From Cyanobacteria bacterium FACHB-DQ100 (GTDB lineage: Bacteria > Cyanobacteriota > Cyanobacteriia > Leptolyngbyales > Leptolyngbyaceae), in assembly GCA_014695195.1 (NCBI GenBank), contig JACJNW010000041.1, positions 62,001 through 126,000 on the forward strand: a stretch of DNA of 64,000 nt. Direction: 5' to 3'. The position numbers and the translations under genes were made by a program. Below, piece by piece: positions 31,601 to 40,049 of this stretch. Position 1 is the stretch's first letter. The number at the start of each line of letters is the position of its first letter. The notes beneath the pieces are model-generated. The model was given only the letters and a program-made list of their open reading frames with translations, ran no database searches and was not told the DNA's origin.

Positions 31601-32858
31601 GCACTCGTCCTGCCTCAATGCGTGAGAAGTCAAGCAGTGTATTCACCAGTTTCAATAGTCTTAAGCCATTTCGATGCACCGTTTCTAATTGCGATCGATG
31701 TTCCCCTGAACTGGTGGTCAACACTTCCTCAAGCGGGTTCAACATCAAGGTCAAGGGGGTGCGAAACTCATGAGACACATTGCTGAAAAACTCGGTTTTG
31801 GCGCGATCGAGTTCGGCTAACGCTTCGGCTCGTTTTCGCTCCAATTCATACGAATCGGCATTGGCGATCGCGGTTTCGATATGCCCCGCTGCCATGCGGA
31901 AGAAATTACGGTAATCGTTATCGCATCGCCGCCCCGGATTAATTCCAACCACCAACAGCCCACTGAGAACTTTTTGCCCCGATGCCCACAGCGGTAAAAC
32001 GATCGCCTGCTGAAGCGGAGTGGCTAACACTCCCACCGGAATCGCTTCAAATTGTTCCGCTAAATTCTCAATCCATTGCGGCTGACGCTGATTGATTACC
32101 GTGTCTAGCTGCCAGAACGAATCAGACTGAGCATCGATCGGCAGCGGAGGGGCTGTTTCTGTCTGCGCTTGTAGCACGGCACCCCCAGCCTCGATCGTGT
32201 AAATCGCAGCAAAGGGAATGTCCGCTAGATTATTTCCCAAAGTGTCGATTGTCGCTTGGCAAGCTTGAGCGATCGTTCTTGCTTTTCCTGCTTGTGCTGC
32301 TAAATCTCGCAGTGTTGCCAGTCGGCGTTCCCCGATTACGCGCTCAGTCGTCTCTGCAACCGCCGTAAACACGCCTTCGACCGCGCCTGCTTCAGACAAA
32401 ATCGGGCTGTAAGAGTAGGTATAGTAAGCTTCTTCTAGATAGTCGGAGCGCAAAATTGGGATGAGCAAATCATCTGCCCAGGTTGCAATTCCCGTCTCTA
32501 ATACGCTGTATAACTGCGGCCCAACAATATGCCAATTCTCAGAAAAAATGTCTTCTCCTGGACTCCCCAACGCTTTCGGGTGTCGATTTCCCAGCACTGC
32601 TCGCCAAGCATCGTTGTAGAGCAAAATTAATTCTGTGCCCCACCAAATCACCATCGGGAAGCGGGAGTTTAAACAAATACTCACCGCTGTCCGTAGATTT
32701 GACGACCACTGCTCGATCTCACCTAATGGGGTTTCTGCCCAGTTGTGCGATCGCATCAACTGCGCCATCTGGGTTTTTCCCGGAAAAATTCGAGCAGACA
32801 ACTCAGAGCAAGATTCGGGGATCATCGTCGCTTTAACCTCTGTCCGCCTAGATCTCAT
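28641..32858 (-). CDS. Double hybrid sensor histidine kinase (PAS-GAF-HK-REC-PAS-PAS-HK-REC)
   Basis: 1405 residues. Order: PAS-like (about 50-175), GAF (about 180-340), HisKA with His363 (VSHEFRTP), ATPase (NLISNAFKFT; DTGVGIS; GSGIGLALV), receiver 1 with Asp675 (LSDVMMPNLDG), two PAS domains (about 765-870 and 885-1005), a second HisKA with His1039 (LSHELRTP), a second ATPase (NLLSNAVKFT; DTGKGIQ; GLGLGLAIV) and receiver 2 with Asp1323 (VSDIGMPELDG). No transmembrane segments, so a soluble sensor. Both kinase cores and both receivers keep their key residues. A start at Met12 is equally possible. Signal and output are unknown. Confidence 0.93.
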   Translation of the reverse strand: MRSRRTEVKATMIPESCSELSARIFPGKTQMAQLMRSHNWAETPLGEIEQWSSNLRTAVSICLNSRFPMVIWWGTELILLYNDAWRAVLGNRHPKALGSPGEDIFSENWHIVGPQLYSVLETGIATWADDLLIPILRSDYLEEAYYTYSYSPILSEAGAVEGVFTAVAETTERVIGERRLATLRDLAAQAGKARTIAQACQATIDTLGNNLADIPFAAIYTIEAGGAVLQAQTETAPPLPIDAQSDSFWQLDTVINQRQPQWIENLAEQFEAIPVGVLATPLQQAIVLPLWASGQKVLSGLLVVGINPGRRCDNDYRNFFRMAAGHIETAIANADSYELERKRAEALAELDRAKTEFFSNVSHEFRTPLTLMLNPLEEVLTTSSGEHRSQLETVHRNGLRLLKLVNTLLDFSRIEAGRVQAVYRPIELSTFTAELASVFRTTIERGGLRFTINCEGEDRVYVDREMWEKIVLNLISNAFKFTFEGEIEVSLRRVGESIVFSVRDTGVGISPEALPQLFERFHRVSGTRSRSYEGSGIGLALVKELVDQHGGTISVASQVGIGTTFTVEIPLGYAHLPKEQVEDQPPQSTPVRVDAFVQEALRWTIETEIEDDGFAISESEASSCSVRVLVVDDNADLRDYLKGLLTQFYSVETAIDGRDALNRIRRSAPDLILSDVMMPNLDGFGLLRELRSHPETQDIPIILLSARAGEEARVEGLGAGADDYLVKPFSARELMARVESALRLSRLRQETTDRERLLRSQAEVAQAQVETILQSIRDGFIVLDQDWRYVYNNQASLDLTGLTQDAFLGRCIWEMFPDLVGSELYHCYRQAMRDQEVAEFEFFYPAWNRWFQHRVYPTPAGISAFISDITEQKQTEIALRQSEERLKGALSAGRMVAWSWDAQTDEVVQSNNATEILGIAPENLISTSQMVRSLIHPGDLPKHLAALKAAVTQDGGNYVSRFRLIRPDNQGMLWVEDRGTVQGDASGRLTRVSGMVMDISKRVRLEQERDRILLKEQLARQEADRANRLKDEFLAVLSHELRTPLNPILGWVSLLRSGKCNATQTQKALETIERNAKLQTQLIGDLLDVSRILQGKLHLAQEPVDLSEIISAAIETVQLAADAKSLKIETRIDAAKPVIGDARRLQQIVWNLLSNAVKFTPAEGLIVVSLTESEGFAQIQVRDTGKGIQSRFLPYVFDYFRQEDGSSTRSFGGLGLGLAIVRYLTELHGGSVSAYSAGEGQGATFTAKLPVVNRVVNSAEPSLDPIGQSLQGYRILVVDDDRDSNALAAFVLETAGASVFVATSATEALQKLSSLKIDLLVSDIGMPELDGYELLRRVRSHSMALPAIALTAYAGETAQKHAINAGFQAHLAKPIEPEQLLAIASTLLRKTVESAPQSLQSRMLS

Positions 32859-33231
32859 GCTGACGATCCTCAGACGAATGATCGGCGGCGCGAATGTACC
32901 GGACTCTGATTATTATCCAAACAACGGTAGATCCCCCAAATCCGTCATAAGAGCGATTCTGAATTGAAAATAAAATTCGTAGAAAATACTTCTTGCCTGC
33001 TCTCCCGATTACAGAGTTTTTGGCTTAATCCCTCACACTGCAAATTTTTGCGATCGTCGCTCCGAAGTCATCCCCCGATCCCGTGTATTACCTCTGATAG
33101 CGCGATCGCCTGATTGCCGGTTTAATCAGGTTTCGGTGGAGCTAAATTCTAGCCCTGTCACGATCCCACTCTAGAAACCATAGAGATAGGATCAGGGATA
33201 GCTTGGAACCCTTCGAGTATGCGCTTCCGTC

Positions 33232-34005
33232 ATGAATAAAAAACTCTATTCTCTTATGCGCTCTCCCCTAAAGCTGATCTCCTCGATCGCCCTAATTAGC
33301 GCCCTGTCGTTGATGACTGGTATCCCCCTGCTACAAGCCTCTGCCGCCCCCATACGCGCCACCACTGAACTGCTTGATTATGCCTACCCCAAGTCGCTGA
33401 ATTGGCGAGTCCGGCGCGACCTCGCTCGACGCATCGGCATTCCAGCTAAAGATCTGCGCGTTACCGAAGCCCAGCGCCAAACCTGGAAAGATGGCTGTCT
33501 CGAACTGTCTGCCCCCGATGAGTTTTGTACTCAGCAATTAGTCGAAGGGTGGCGGATTGTGGTCGCGCATAGACAGCAACAATGGGTGTACCACACGGAT
33601 GCTCAAGGACAATCGCTACGGCTAGAGTCGGGCGATCGTCCCCTGCCGCGCAACGTCATTTTTCGATCGCAGTCTTCCGGGGGATTTGCCGGACAGAATT
33701 ATGAAACCGTGCTGTTCACAGATGGTAGGATGCAGCAGAAGATCACCTTCGTAGGGGGTAAAAATGCCCCTGTTCGTACTTGGCGCGTTTCGCCTGAGAA
33801 AGTTCAGCAGTTTCGTCAACTCCTAGAGCGCGAACAGTTTCAAAGCTTTAATCACAAAACTTATCCTGCCACCGCCGGAGCGGCTGACTTTTTTGTGGTG
33901 CGACTGAGTAGCCCGATGGGAACCGTCGAATACGCCGATGTCGCGCAAGACAAACTACCGCGATCGCTCAAAACCATCATTCAAGCCTGGAATTTATTAC
34001 GGTAG
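33232..34005 (+). CDS. Hypothetical exported protein
   Basis: 257 residues. A signal peptide (residues about 1-39, ending ASAAP) indicates export. The mature part has two regions: a helical, charged segment (RVRRDLARRIGIPAKDLRVTEA, about 50-130) with two Cys that could form a disulphide, and a predicted beta region (about 140-257, VIFRSQSSGGFAG, YETVLFTDGRM). I do not recognise the family with confidence. It precedes the phosphatase gene by 85 bases on the same strand. The 373-base gap upstream (32859-33231) shows no gene. Confidence 0.65.
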   Translation: MNKKLYSLMRSPLKLISSIALISALSLMTGIPLLQASAAPIRATTELLDYAYPKSLNWRVRRDLARRIGIPAKDLRVTEAQRQTWKDGCLELSAPDEFCTQQLVEGWRIVVAHRQQQWVYHTDAQGQSLRLESGDRPLPRNVIFRSQSSGGFAGQNYETVLFTDGRMQQKITFVGGKNAPVRTWRVSPEKVQQFRQLLEREQFQSFNHKTYPATAGAADFFVVRLSSPMGTVEYADVAQDKLPRSLKTIIQAWNLLR

Positions 34006-34090
34006 AAGGATAGATTGAGCTTTTGTTAGTTTTCCTGGGGCTTCCGGGTACGTTTCCTAAAGACTTTTACACGGGATTCCGAGGAGTTGC

Positions 34091-35740
34091 ATGAGGCGGG
34101 AATTGAACCCCAAGCTCAAGCTGTTAATCGTCGACGATGAGCCAGATAATCTCGACTTGCTTTACCGTACCTTCCGACGGAATTTCGAGGTGATTCGGGC
34201 AAAAAGCGCGATCGAGGCGCTCAAAGTTCTAGACCAGCAGGGCGAAGTCGCGATTATTATCTCAGATCAGCGAATGCCCGAAATGCTGGGGACTGAATTT
34301 CTCAGCCGTACCGCCGATCGCTTCCCCGATACGATCCGGATTGTACTGACAGGATATACCGATGTAGAGGATCTCGTTGATGCCATTAATTCGGGCAAAG
34401 TGTTCAAGTACATCACCAAGCCCTGGAAGCCTCAGCAACTTCAAGTCGTCGTCGAGCAAGCCGCAGAAACCTACCGCGTTCTCAAGCAGCGCACTGCCGA
34501 TCTGCGCCGCGCGCTCCGTCGAGAATCTTCGTTTAATGCCATCACTACCGCCATCCGCGAATCCCTTGACTATCAAAACATGCTGCAAACGATCGTCGAA
34601 ACGATCGGAATCACATTTGAAGCAACCTGCTGTATTTTGCATCCGGTTGAAGGCGATGTGTTTCGAGCGCACTCGGCAATGTACTGCACTGAGTATGTTG
34701 CCTATGACACCTGCCACGACGATCGCGGCTCCAAACTGGTGCAAGAGGTCTTTCGCGATCGAGCTGTACGGCTCGAAGACGAGAATTCGCCCCATCTCGT
34801 CTTACCGCTGGCTTATCAGCAGGAACTACTAGCGATTTTGTCGCTGCACCGAGCGATCGCAAAACCGATGTGGTCGAGCGAAGACATCGAACTGATTCAA
34901 GTCGTGGCAGAGCAAGCTGCCCTAGCGATTTCCCAAGCGCGGCTCTATCGCCGCACCCAACAGCAAGCTGAGCAAATTCGCGCCGAGTTAGCCGTTGCCC
35001 GTCAGATTCAAACGAACCTACTCCGGCAGACCTTACCAAGCTCAGACAAGCTAAAAGTGCAAGCCTGTTGCCACCCTGCCCGCGAGGTAGGAGGCGACTT
35101 TTTCGAGGTCTATCAGCATCCCCAAGGCGACCTGTGGTTAGCCGTGGGCGATGTTTCTGGCAAAGGCGTTCCTGCTGCTCTATTTATGGCAAGCGCCATT
35201 TCAGTGCTGCGGCGAGAACTGTCTCAGGAACCCCCCCCTGATCCTGATCAAGTGATGCGAAATTTGAATAGTATTCTTTCAGAAGATTTAATGGGAACAA
35301 ATTGTTTCATCACAATGGTTTTAGCCAGATACACGCCTGGTACTCATCAGCTTGTCTACGCCAATGCGGGACATATCTACCCCGTGGTTTGGTCAAAGCG
35401 GACGATCGCATCAAATTGCGATCCAACTTATCTCAAAGTGCGAGGTGTCCCTCTGGGAATTTTACCAGACTGGAAAGCCGCCGCAGGACAGTTAACGCTA
35501 ACGAGTGGCGAAGTGCTGTTGCTTACCAGTGACGGCATTACCGAAGCCACAATCCGATCGGACGATCCATCGAACCCCTCGATCGCGTCAGCCGGTGCAA
35601 TGCTGTGCCAAACCGGACTTTGGAAGTTACTCCAACAAGCCGGAGAGCGCCTGGATCTCAAGCAGCTTCTAGCCCAAGTTCAAGCTCACAACTCAATTCA
35701 AGAAGACGACCAAACGATTCTCTCCCTGGAGGTTTTGTGA
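34091..35740 (+). CDS. Response regulator with GAF and PP2C (SpoIIE/RsbU-type) phosphatase
   Basis: 549 residues. An N-terminal receiver (LLIVDDEPDN; phospho-Asp59 in IISDQRMP; Lys in YITKPWK) is followed by a GAF domain (about 150-290), a helical linker (EQIRAELAVARQIQTNLLRQTLP) and a PP2C domain with metal-binding AREVGGDFFEV and VGDVSGKGVPAALFM. Such proteins dephosphorylate STAS anti-anti-sigma proteins on a phosphorelay cue. An RsbW-like kinase starts three bases after its stop, so the opposing enzymes are co-made. No STAS gene lies next to them; the nearest ones are at 57-59 kb. Confidence 0.93.
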   Translation: MRRELNPKLKLLIVDDEPDNLDLLYRTFRRNFEVIRAKSAIEALKVLDQQGEVAIIISDQRMPEMLGTEFLSRTADRFPDTIRIVLTGYTDVEDLVDAINSGKVFKYITKPWKPQQLQVVVEQAAETYRVLKQRTADLRRALRRESSFNAITTAIRESLDYQNMLQTIVETIGITFEATCCILHPVEGDVFRAHSAMYCTEYVAYDTCHDDRGSKLVQEVFRDRAVRLEDENSPHLVLPLAYQQELLAILSLHRAIAKPMWSSEDIELIQVVAEQAALAISQARLYRRTQQQAEQIRAELAVARQIQTNLLRQTLPSSDKLKVQACCHPAREVGGDFFEVYQHPQGDLWLAVGDVSGKGVPAALFMASAISVLRRELSQEPPPDPDQVMRNLNSILSEDLMGTNCFITMVLARYTPGTHQLVYANAGHIYPVVWSKRTIASNCDPTYLKVRGVPLGILPDWKAAAGQLTLTSGEVLLLTSDGITEATIRSDDPSNPSIASAGAMLCQTGLWKLLQQAGERLDLKQLLAQVQAHNSIQEDDQTILSLEVL

Positions 35741-35742
35741 CC

Positions 35743-36189
35743 ATGCGAACTGAGCTTCATGTTCCAAGCGACTTAAAGTTTTTAGGGGTGGTTGAGCGGT
35801 GGCTGCTCGATACCTTGGAAGCTGAGATTGGCAATCAGGTAGATTGGTCGCGCCAGTCGAGTCGGCTTCGGTTGGCGCTCGTTGAAGCCTACTCGAACGT
35901 TGTGAGACACGCACACTACAACCGACCTGATCTGCCTGTGATTTTGCGTTTGGAGTTGAAGGGGCGGGATTTGGCGATCGAGATTTGGGATCACGGACAG
36001 GGGTATGACCTCTCGACTTATCTTGCACCCTCGCCCGAAGCGATGCAGGAGCATGGCTATGGCTGGCTGATTCTAAATCGGCTGATGGATCGAGTGGAAT
36101 ATCAGCTACAGGTGAATGGTCGCAACTGTTTGAGGCTGCAAGCAAATTTGATGGAAGACCATTCGACCCAGCACTCTCATTGTTCTTGA
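35743..36189 (+). CDS. RsbW-like anti-sigma / serine kinase (GHKL ATPase)
   Basis: 148 residues from ATG 35743, with GGAGG ten bases upstream; an in-frame GTG six bases earlier overlaps the previous stop (GTGA) and is possible. The N-box LVEAYSNVVRHAH has the Glu and Asn of the RsbW/SpoIIAB ATP site (Glu48, Asn52), and WDHGQGYDL is the G1 box. It should phosphorylate a STAS protein on serine and may hold a partner protein. It ends with NGRNCLRL, shared with its paralogue at 59330. Its 3' end overlaps the convergent MFS gene by 13 bases. Confidence 0.88.
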   Translation: MRTELHVPSDLKFLGVVERWLLDTLEAEIGNQVDWSRQSSRLRLALVEAYSNVVRHAHYNRPDLPVILRLELKGRDLAIEIWDHGQGYDLSTYLAPSPEAMQEHGYGWLILNRLMDRVEYQLQVNGRNCLRLQANLMEDHSTQHSHCS

Positions 36190-37631
36190 GGCAGTTGAAG
36201 GTCGATTTCTCCTTTGGTCGTAAACAGCGATTTCAGCACTTGGCGTACCGATCGGCTCCCCGCTTCATGCACCCAAATCAGCGGAATCAGTGCCGTAAAC
36301 CTGACAACCGTAGATAACGCAAACAGTCCAGGCAGCCCCCCATACTGTACCAACTGAGCCAGAAATCCGCCTGCGGTCGTTCCCAAGGCACCACTCACTC
36401 CGGCGATCGCGGCTGCGAGTGCAAAATAAGTCGATTGATTCCGAACCGGGGCAATGCCCAGTTGAATATTGTTGTTGCAGAGGTCGATCGCTGCCCAAGT
36501 GCCCCCGCCGAGGATGTGCAGCAGCGGCAGCCACACCCAGAGCGATAACGCATCGGTTCCCGTCCCCAGCCAGAAGATCGGGGTCAACGCTACCAAAACA
36601 CCAACGGTCAGCAGCAAAAATCGATTTCCCACACGATCGGCAAGTTTACCCCAGACGATCAGCATTAATAAGTTTGCTGCTGAAGAAAGACTGCTATAGA
36701 TCGTCACCCAACTGACATCTAGCCCCAAGTTATCAAGCAGGTACAGGTTGAAAAACGGCGCACTCAGATTGACCGCAAACATCCAGGCGCTGAAGTAAAT
36801 CAGAAATCGCACGAAGTTGGAGTCTTGCAGCACAGACGCGATCGGCGTTTCTGTGGATGTAGGTAAGGCTTTCTGCTGCTCTTGTGGATTCACGTCTTTC
36901 ATAAACCACTGAAATCCGAGACTGATTAATCCCGCCACGATCCCAATTAGCAGAACGATGCCATAACCAACGATCGAACCTGCGCCAAACCGTGACACCA
37001 CAAACCCTGCTAGCGGTACACAGAGCAAGCAGGTTAAATTCGCAGCACTATTCCGAATGCTGAAATACCGTCCGCGCAGCTTTTTCGGCACTAACGCCGC
37101 CAGCCAAGACACCCAAGCAGCACCGCCCAGCGCTCCCAGAAAGTGCGTAACCGTGAGAATTGCAAGCGTCCACAGCACCATTGCATCCTCAGTAATTTTG
37201 CCCCAGTGGAAGGCGGCGATCGCGACAAGCAAGAGCAGCCAAATCAGGCGCGATGGTGTATAGATGGCGAGACAGTAATGGTGGCGGCTGCGAGCGCGAT
37301 CGCCTAGAATTGCCCCGATCGGCTGAATCAAGTTCGCCATCATTGGAATCGAGGCTGAGAGTCCAATTTCAACCGGACTGGCGTGAAGTTCCACCAGAAA
37401 GTTACTTAACAGAACGCCGCCTGCAATGTTAGAGAAAATGGTCGCAAACACGCCATCGATCGTCGAAGCGCGGAGGCTCGTTCGGATTTCGGCTTTGGAG
37501 AACTTCGATTCGGGCTGAGCCGCAAGCGAAAACACAGGCTCACTGCCTGTAATTGGCTCAGGGGATTCGATAATGTGGGTAGGAGAAGGTGTAATTGGCG
37601 CTAAATCCACTGCTGACCTCGTACAATCCAT
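36177..37631 (-). CDS. MFS transporter
   Basis: 484 residues from ATG 37631; a seven-codon extension to TTG also exists. A soluble N-terminal tail of about 45 residues precedes roughly twelve hydrophobic segments. The first cytoplasmic loop carries GAILGDRARSRHHY, a variant of the MFS GxxxDRxGRR motif, and the sequence has further charged loops such as WGKLADRVGNR. The substrate is not evident. It is divergent from the amidase gene, separated by 159 bases. Confidence 0.88.
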   Translation of the reverse strand: MDCTRSAVDLAPITPSPTHIIESPEPITGSEPVFSLAAQPESKFSKAEIRTSLRASTIDGVFATIFSNIAGGVLLSNFLVELHASPVEIGLSASIPMMANLIQPIGAILGDRARSRHHYCLAIYTPSRLIWLLLLVAIAAFHWGKITEDAMVLWTLAILTVTHFLGALGGAAWVSWLAALVPKKLRGRYFSIRNSAANLTCLLCVPLAGFVVSRFGAGSIVGYGIVLLIGIVAGLISLGFQWFMKDVNPQEQQKALPTSTETPIASVLQDSNFVRFLIYFSAWMFAVNLSAPFFNLYLLDNLGLDVSWVTIYSSLSSAANLLMLIVWGKLADRVGNRFLLLTVGVLVALTPIFWLGTGTDALSLWVWLPLLHILGGGTWAAIDLCNNNIQLGIAPVRNQSTYFALAAAIAGVSGALGTTAGGFLAQLVQYGGLPGLFALSTVVRFTALIPLIWVHEAGSRSVRQVLKSLFTTKGEIDLQLPQEQ

Positions 37632-37790
37632 AACCTGCGTCGGGGCATACAAAACCTATCTCGACTATGATGTCACCTAATGTCTGATTGATCGTTCGAG
37701 AAAAATCGGGGGCGATCGTGTCAGAACATAACTTTCGTATAAGTATTTGTTACATCATCTAAAAAATACTCTGCCTCTAGGGACACATTT

Positions 37791-39191
37791 ATGAATCCTG
37801 TAGATTTAGCTTTTACATCAGCGCTCGAACAAGCGCGTCTGATTCGGACAAAAGAGATCTCTCCAGTTGAACTCACGCAGCTTTACCTCGATCGCATCGC
37901 ACAGCTTGATCCCCAGTTGGGCAGCTTCTACACCGTGACCGCAGAAGGCGCGATCGCCGATGCTCGATCCAAAGCTGAGCGCCTGTCAGAGCCAGAGTTA
38001 CCGCCTTTTTTCGGAGTGCCGATCGGCATTAAGGATCTCAATCCAGTCGAGGGAGTTCCGTGTTCATATGGCTTGAAAGTTGCGCGGAACCAGATTGCAA
38101 TGCAGGACGATCTCGTCGTCACCAGGCTCAAACAAGCAGGATTCATCATTCTAGGGAAGACTGCAACTTCTCAGCTTGCTTCCTTTCCTTACACTGAAGC
38201 GCCCGGATTTCCCCCCGCTCGCAATCCTTGGAATTTGGAGTATACGCCGGGTGGCTCAAGCGGTGGGTCGTCTGCGGCAGTTGCGGCGGGGCTTTGTGCG
38301 ATCGCTCAGGGCAGCGATGGGGGTGGCTCAGTGCGAGGCCCGGCGGCGTGTTGTGGATTAGTTGGACTCAAACCTTCACGGGGTCGAATTTCGATGGCTC
38401 CGATCGGTGAGGCGCTCGGTGGATTTGCGGTGAATGGAGCTTTAGCGCACACGGTTGCAGATGCTGCCGCATTTTTGGATGTGACAGCCGGGTATGTCAC
38501 AGGTGATCCATATTGGCTGCCTGATCCTGAGACTTCTTTTCTGGAGGCGACCCAGCGGCAACTTGAGCCGTTACGAATTGGATTAGTCGCTGAGATTGAG
38601 CCAATCGGTAAGGCTGATTCAACTTGTGTGCAAGCGGTCGAAAAAATCGCGCATCTGCTTGAAGCAATGGGGCATACGATCGAGCCTCTAACTCTCGATT
38701 TTGGCGAAATGATTGAGCCGTTTACGCTGATTTGGCGGACTCAGACGGATGTTGGAGTTCCGCCATTTCTATTAGAGAAGGTCAATCGCTGGCTGTGGTG
38801 GCGGGCGAAGTTCACGTCTGCGGGACGGTATGCGAAATCGCGCCAACAGCTTCAAATTTTTGCTCGTAAAGTGGTGGAATTGTGCGATCGCTTTGATGTA
38901 CTACTGACTCCAACTTATATGTACCCGACCATCCGAGTTGGAGAATGGGCAAAGTTGAGTCCGGCAAGCACAATCGATCAAATCATCCGGTGGATTGCGC
39001 CTTGTCCCGCGTTTAACGTCACGGGTCAACCGGGCATTAGTATTCCAGCTGGATTTGATTCAAATGGAGTACCGATCGGGGTTCAGCTTGTGGGACGACC
39101 CGCAGATGAGGCGACAATTTTAGCCTTAGCTGCACAAATCGAGCAGGTACAGCCTTGGATCGGAATTCGACCTGCAATGGCGCAAATGTAA
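37791..39191 (+). CDS. Amidase (amidase-signature family)
   Basis: 466 residues. The Ser-cisSer-Lys triad can be placed: Lys in GVPIGIKDLN, cis-Ser in GGSSGGSSAAVAAG and the nucleophilic Ser in GSDGGGSVRGPAACCG. It hydrolyses amide bonds. It is GatA-like in sequence, but neither gatB nor gatC is nearby and the length and C-terminus (GVPIGVQLVGRPADEATIL) fit a stand-alone amidase. ATG with AGGGA upstream. Its stop TAA uses the first base of a MITE-like element. Confidence 0.9.
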   Translation: MNPVDLAFTSALEQARLIRTKEISPVELTQLYLDRIAQLDPQLGSFYTVTAEGAIADARSKAERLSEPELPPFFGVPIGIKDLNPVEGVPCSYGLKVARNQIAMQDDLVVTRLKQAGFIILGKTATSQLASFPYTEAPGFPPARNPWNLEYTPGGSSGGSSAAVAAGLCAIAQGSDGGGSVRGPAACCGLVGLKPSRGRISMAPIGEALGGFAVNGALAHTVADAAAFLDVTAGYVTGDPYWLPDPETSFLEATQRQLEPLRIGLVAEIEPIGKADSTCVQAVEKIAHLLEAMGHTIEPLTLDFGEMIEPFTLIWRTQTDVGVPPFLLEKVNRWLWWRAKFTSAGRYAKSRQQLQIFARKVVELCDRFDVLLTPTYMYPTIRVGEWAKLSPASTIDQIIRWIAPCPAFNVTGQPGISIPAGFDSNGVPIGVQLVGRPADEATILALAAQIEQVQPWIGIRPAMAQM

Positions 39192-39320
39192 TACCAATTT
39201 GATTCGTGATTGTTTTGATTCGTGATTGCTGCGTGTTATTGATCATCGCGTCTCCACCATTCACAAATGGAACGAATCGGTGATTTGCCCCTTTGTTTTT
39301 TAAGTTCTTTAAATTGGTAT
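39191..39320. mobile_element. MITE-like element with 10-bp terminal inverted repeats
   Basis: ATACCAATTT (39191-39200) and AAATTGGTAT (39311-39320) are perfect inverted termini of a 130-bp non-coding segment. Inside, TTGATTCGTGATTG occurs twice and ACGAATC (39273-39279) is complementary to part of it, so the element can fold on itself. No clear target duplication is visible. It fills the space between the amidase stop and the converging response regulator. Confidence 0.5.
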
Positions 39321-39325
39321 CATTC

Positions 39326-40027
39326 TCAACCCCTAACTAACCCCATTTTCAAAGCACGAATAATTGCCTGGGTGCGGCTCGTTACTTCCAATTTATGGAA
39401 AATTGCCGTTAAATGCGCCTTCACGGTTGCGATCGAAATGTATAGTTGAGATGCAATTTCATCATTAGAAGCCCCCTGCACTAACCAATACAGCACCTCT
39501 TGTTCGCGATCGGTTAAATGCAATTTTGCTTTGTTCTCTAGTGCTTTCCCGTTGTAAAACCAGAACATCTGAAAAAACCGAGTCGCCAACGCCGGAGAAA
39601 GATAAATCTGATCGTTCAAGACAGTTGTAATTGCACTAAACAATTCCGTTGCCAGTCCATCTTTAACCACATAGCCATTTGCGCCTGCTTGCATTGCTCG
39701 AAACACCCATTCCTCTTCCTGGTGTCCCGAAACGACTAGGATCTTCGATCGGTGTTCTAGCTTCGAGAGTTCCGTGAGCGTCGAAATTCCATTGCCCTGT
39801 GCTAATTCCATGTCGAGAAGAATCAAGCTTGGACGCTGCTCGGCTGCGAGTTGTACCGCCTGATCCGAGGAGGTCGCTTCAGCCACGACCGTAAATGTGC
39901 GGCCACCTTCAGGTGTGCCAGAGGCAGCGCAATGGCTGCTGTAAAACTGAAGCAGCGTTTGCAGCCCTTGACGGAATTTAGAGTCGTCGTCAACCAGTAA
40001 CACAGGAACTTGAGCAGAAGAAAGCAT
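39326..40027 (-). CDS. LuxR/NarL-family response regulator
   Basis: 233 residues. Receiver domain with LLVDDDSKF acidic pocket, phospho-Asp in LILLDMELAQG and Lys in GYVVKDG. The LuxR-type HTH at the C-terminus is LTDREQEVLYWLVQGASNDEIASQLYIS with VKAHLTAIF. It is a DNA-binding transcription factor activated by phosphorylation. Its gene follows the kinase at 40050 by 22 bases, so the two are a cognate pair. Target genes are unknown. Confidence 0.95.
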   Translation of the reverse strand: MLSSAQVPVLLVDDDSKFRQGLQTLLQFYSSHCAASGTPEGGRTFTVVAEATSSDQAVQLAAEQRPSLILLDMELAQGNGISTLTELSKLEHRSKILVVSGHQEEEWVFRAMQAGANGYVVKDGLATELFSAITTVLNDQIYLSPALATRFFQMFWFYNGKALENKAKLHLTDREQEVLYWLVQGASNDEIASQLYISIATVKAHLTAIFHKLEVTSRTQAIIRALKMGLVRG

Positions 40028-40049
40028 GATGAACTCAAAAAATCAAATT

